Shown piece by piece: positions 63,660 through 64,000 of a stretch of 64,000 bases of DNA. The position numbers and the translations under genes were made by a program. The number at the start of each line of letters is the position of its first letter. Position 1 is the first letter of the stretch. The notes under the pieces were generated by a model. That model saw nothing but the letters and a program-made list of their open reading frames with translations. It was not told the DNA's origin and ran no database searches. This DNA comes from Paenibacillus antri (GTDB lineage: Bacteria > Bacillota > Bacilli > Paenibacillales > YIM-B00363): positions 1-64,000 of the forward strand of contig NZ_VCIW01000018.1 of NCBI RefSeq assembly GCF_005765165.1. The letters run 5' to 3'.

Positions 63660-64000
63660 TCATTTCATTCTTGCGATGTATCGCGAACCGGGAAGCGCCC
63701 GGATACGGTTCTTTACGAGTAACGATAACAAAACCGTGTGCAAATGTCCAAAACTGCGATTCGTGCGGACGATCATCTCATCGAGCGTCGCCGCTTCGGC
63801 CCCCATCGCCTCGAGCAGTTCGACCTCTTCCGGCGTAAGCGCTTCGTCTTCCTTGGCGGCGCCTCGCGCCGTCTTGGCGATGCCGAATTCGGCCAAAATA
63901 TCGTCCGGCGACGCCGCCATGAGAGCGCCCGCCCGAAGCAGCCGATAGCAGCCTGCGCTCTTCGGCGAGGTGACGAGCCCGGGCACGGCGAAGACGTCCC
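63660..64000 (-). CDS. dprA: DNA processing protein DprA, C-terminal part
   Basis: The open frame continues past the window edge (reading DVFAVPGLVTSPKS, the end of the DprA Rossmann domain), then has a C-terminal winged-helix domain (LLEAMGAEAATLDEMIVRTN). DprA loads RecA on transforming DNA. Only the 3' end is present. Confidence 0.85.
   Translation of the reverse strand, partial: DVFAVPGLVTSPKSAGCYRLLRAGALMAASPDDILAEFGIAKTARGAAKEDEALTPEEVELLEAMGAEAATLDEMIVRTNRSFGHLHTVLLSLLVKNRIRALPGSRYIARMK

Overview
The window looks like a chromosomal segment of a Paenibacillaceae-type, spore-forming, flagellated Firmicute. Two things suggest this: the gene order dprA-topA-trmFO-xerC-hslV-hslU-codY-(fla/che operon)-sigD-swrB-like-rpsB-tsf-pyrH-frr-uppS-cdsA-dxr-rseP-proS-polC matches the Bacillus/Paenibacillus order, and the proteins look Paenibacillus-like (short EF-Ts, short-type ProRS, PolC, RasP/RseP, CodY). 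The backbone (about 11.8-64 kb) is GC-rich, and every conserved gene in it lies on the minus strand. No tRNA or rRNA gene was seen.

Region 1 (1-9.8 kb) is the exceptional part: an AT-rich array with the architecture of a chromosomal integron. Fourteen near-identical sites of about 110 bp (TAAC...GTTA) separate single-gene or gene-less segments of 0.37-0.98 kb, with all recognisable genes on the minus strand. In all 14 complete segments the base triplet next to GTTA at one end is complementary to the triplet next to TAAC at the other end. This is the signature expected when circular gene cassettes insert at a G^TT core site, as in attC/attI recombination. The array ends at a putative attI, followed by a tyrosine recombinase gene (9792-10925) with its own sigma-A-like promoter. 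Numbering from attI, the cassettes are: C1 and C3 (gene-less, with a tandem structured repeat), C2 (LMW-PTP), C4 (frameshifted SF0329-like gene), C5 (DUF4304), C6 (GNAT), C7 (unknown), C8 (lipoprotein), C9 (LMW-PTP), C10 (unknown), C11 (shrunken copy of C1/C3), C12 (DUF6602-like), C13 (PTP-like gene without an ATG start), C14 (unknown) and C15 (ATPase start, cut off by an IS3-like fragment at the left edge).

Region 2 (10.99-11.8 kb) is a short boundary zone with a small membrane protein, terminators and a 44-codon Asn-rich ORF.

Region 3 (11.8-24.8 kb) carries replication, translation and envelope genes: polC, proS, rseP, dxr, cdsA, uppS, frr, pyrH, tsf and rpsB.

Region 4 (25-56 kb) is a complete fla/che operon, flgB to sigD plus swrB-like genes. 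It encodes the basal body, the export gate, the C-ring, hook assembly, the CheA/B/C/D/W/Y chemotaxis core, and the sigma factor for late flagellar genes.

Region 5 (56.4-64 kb) carries codY, hslU, hslV, xerC, trmFO, topA and the 3' end of dprA.

The repeats, flanks, promoter and terminator motifs and motif residues were read directly from the sequence. Family names come from recognition, without database searches.
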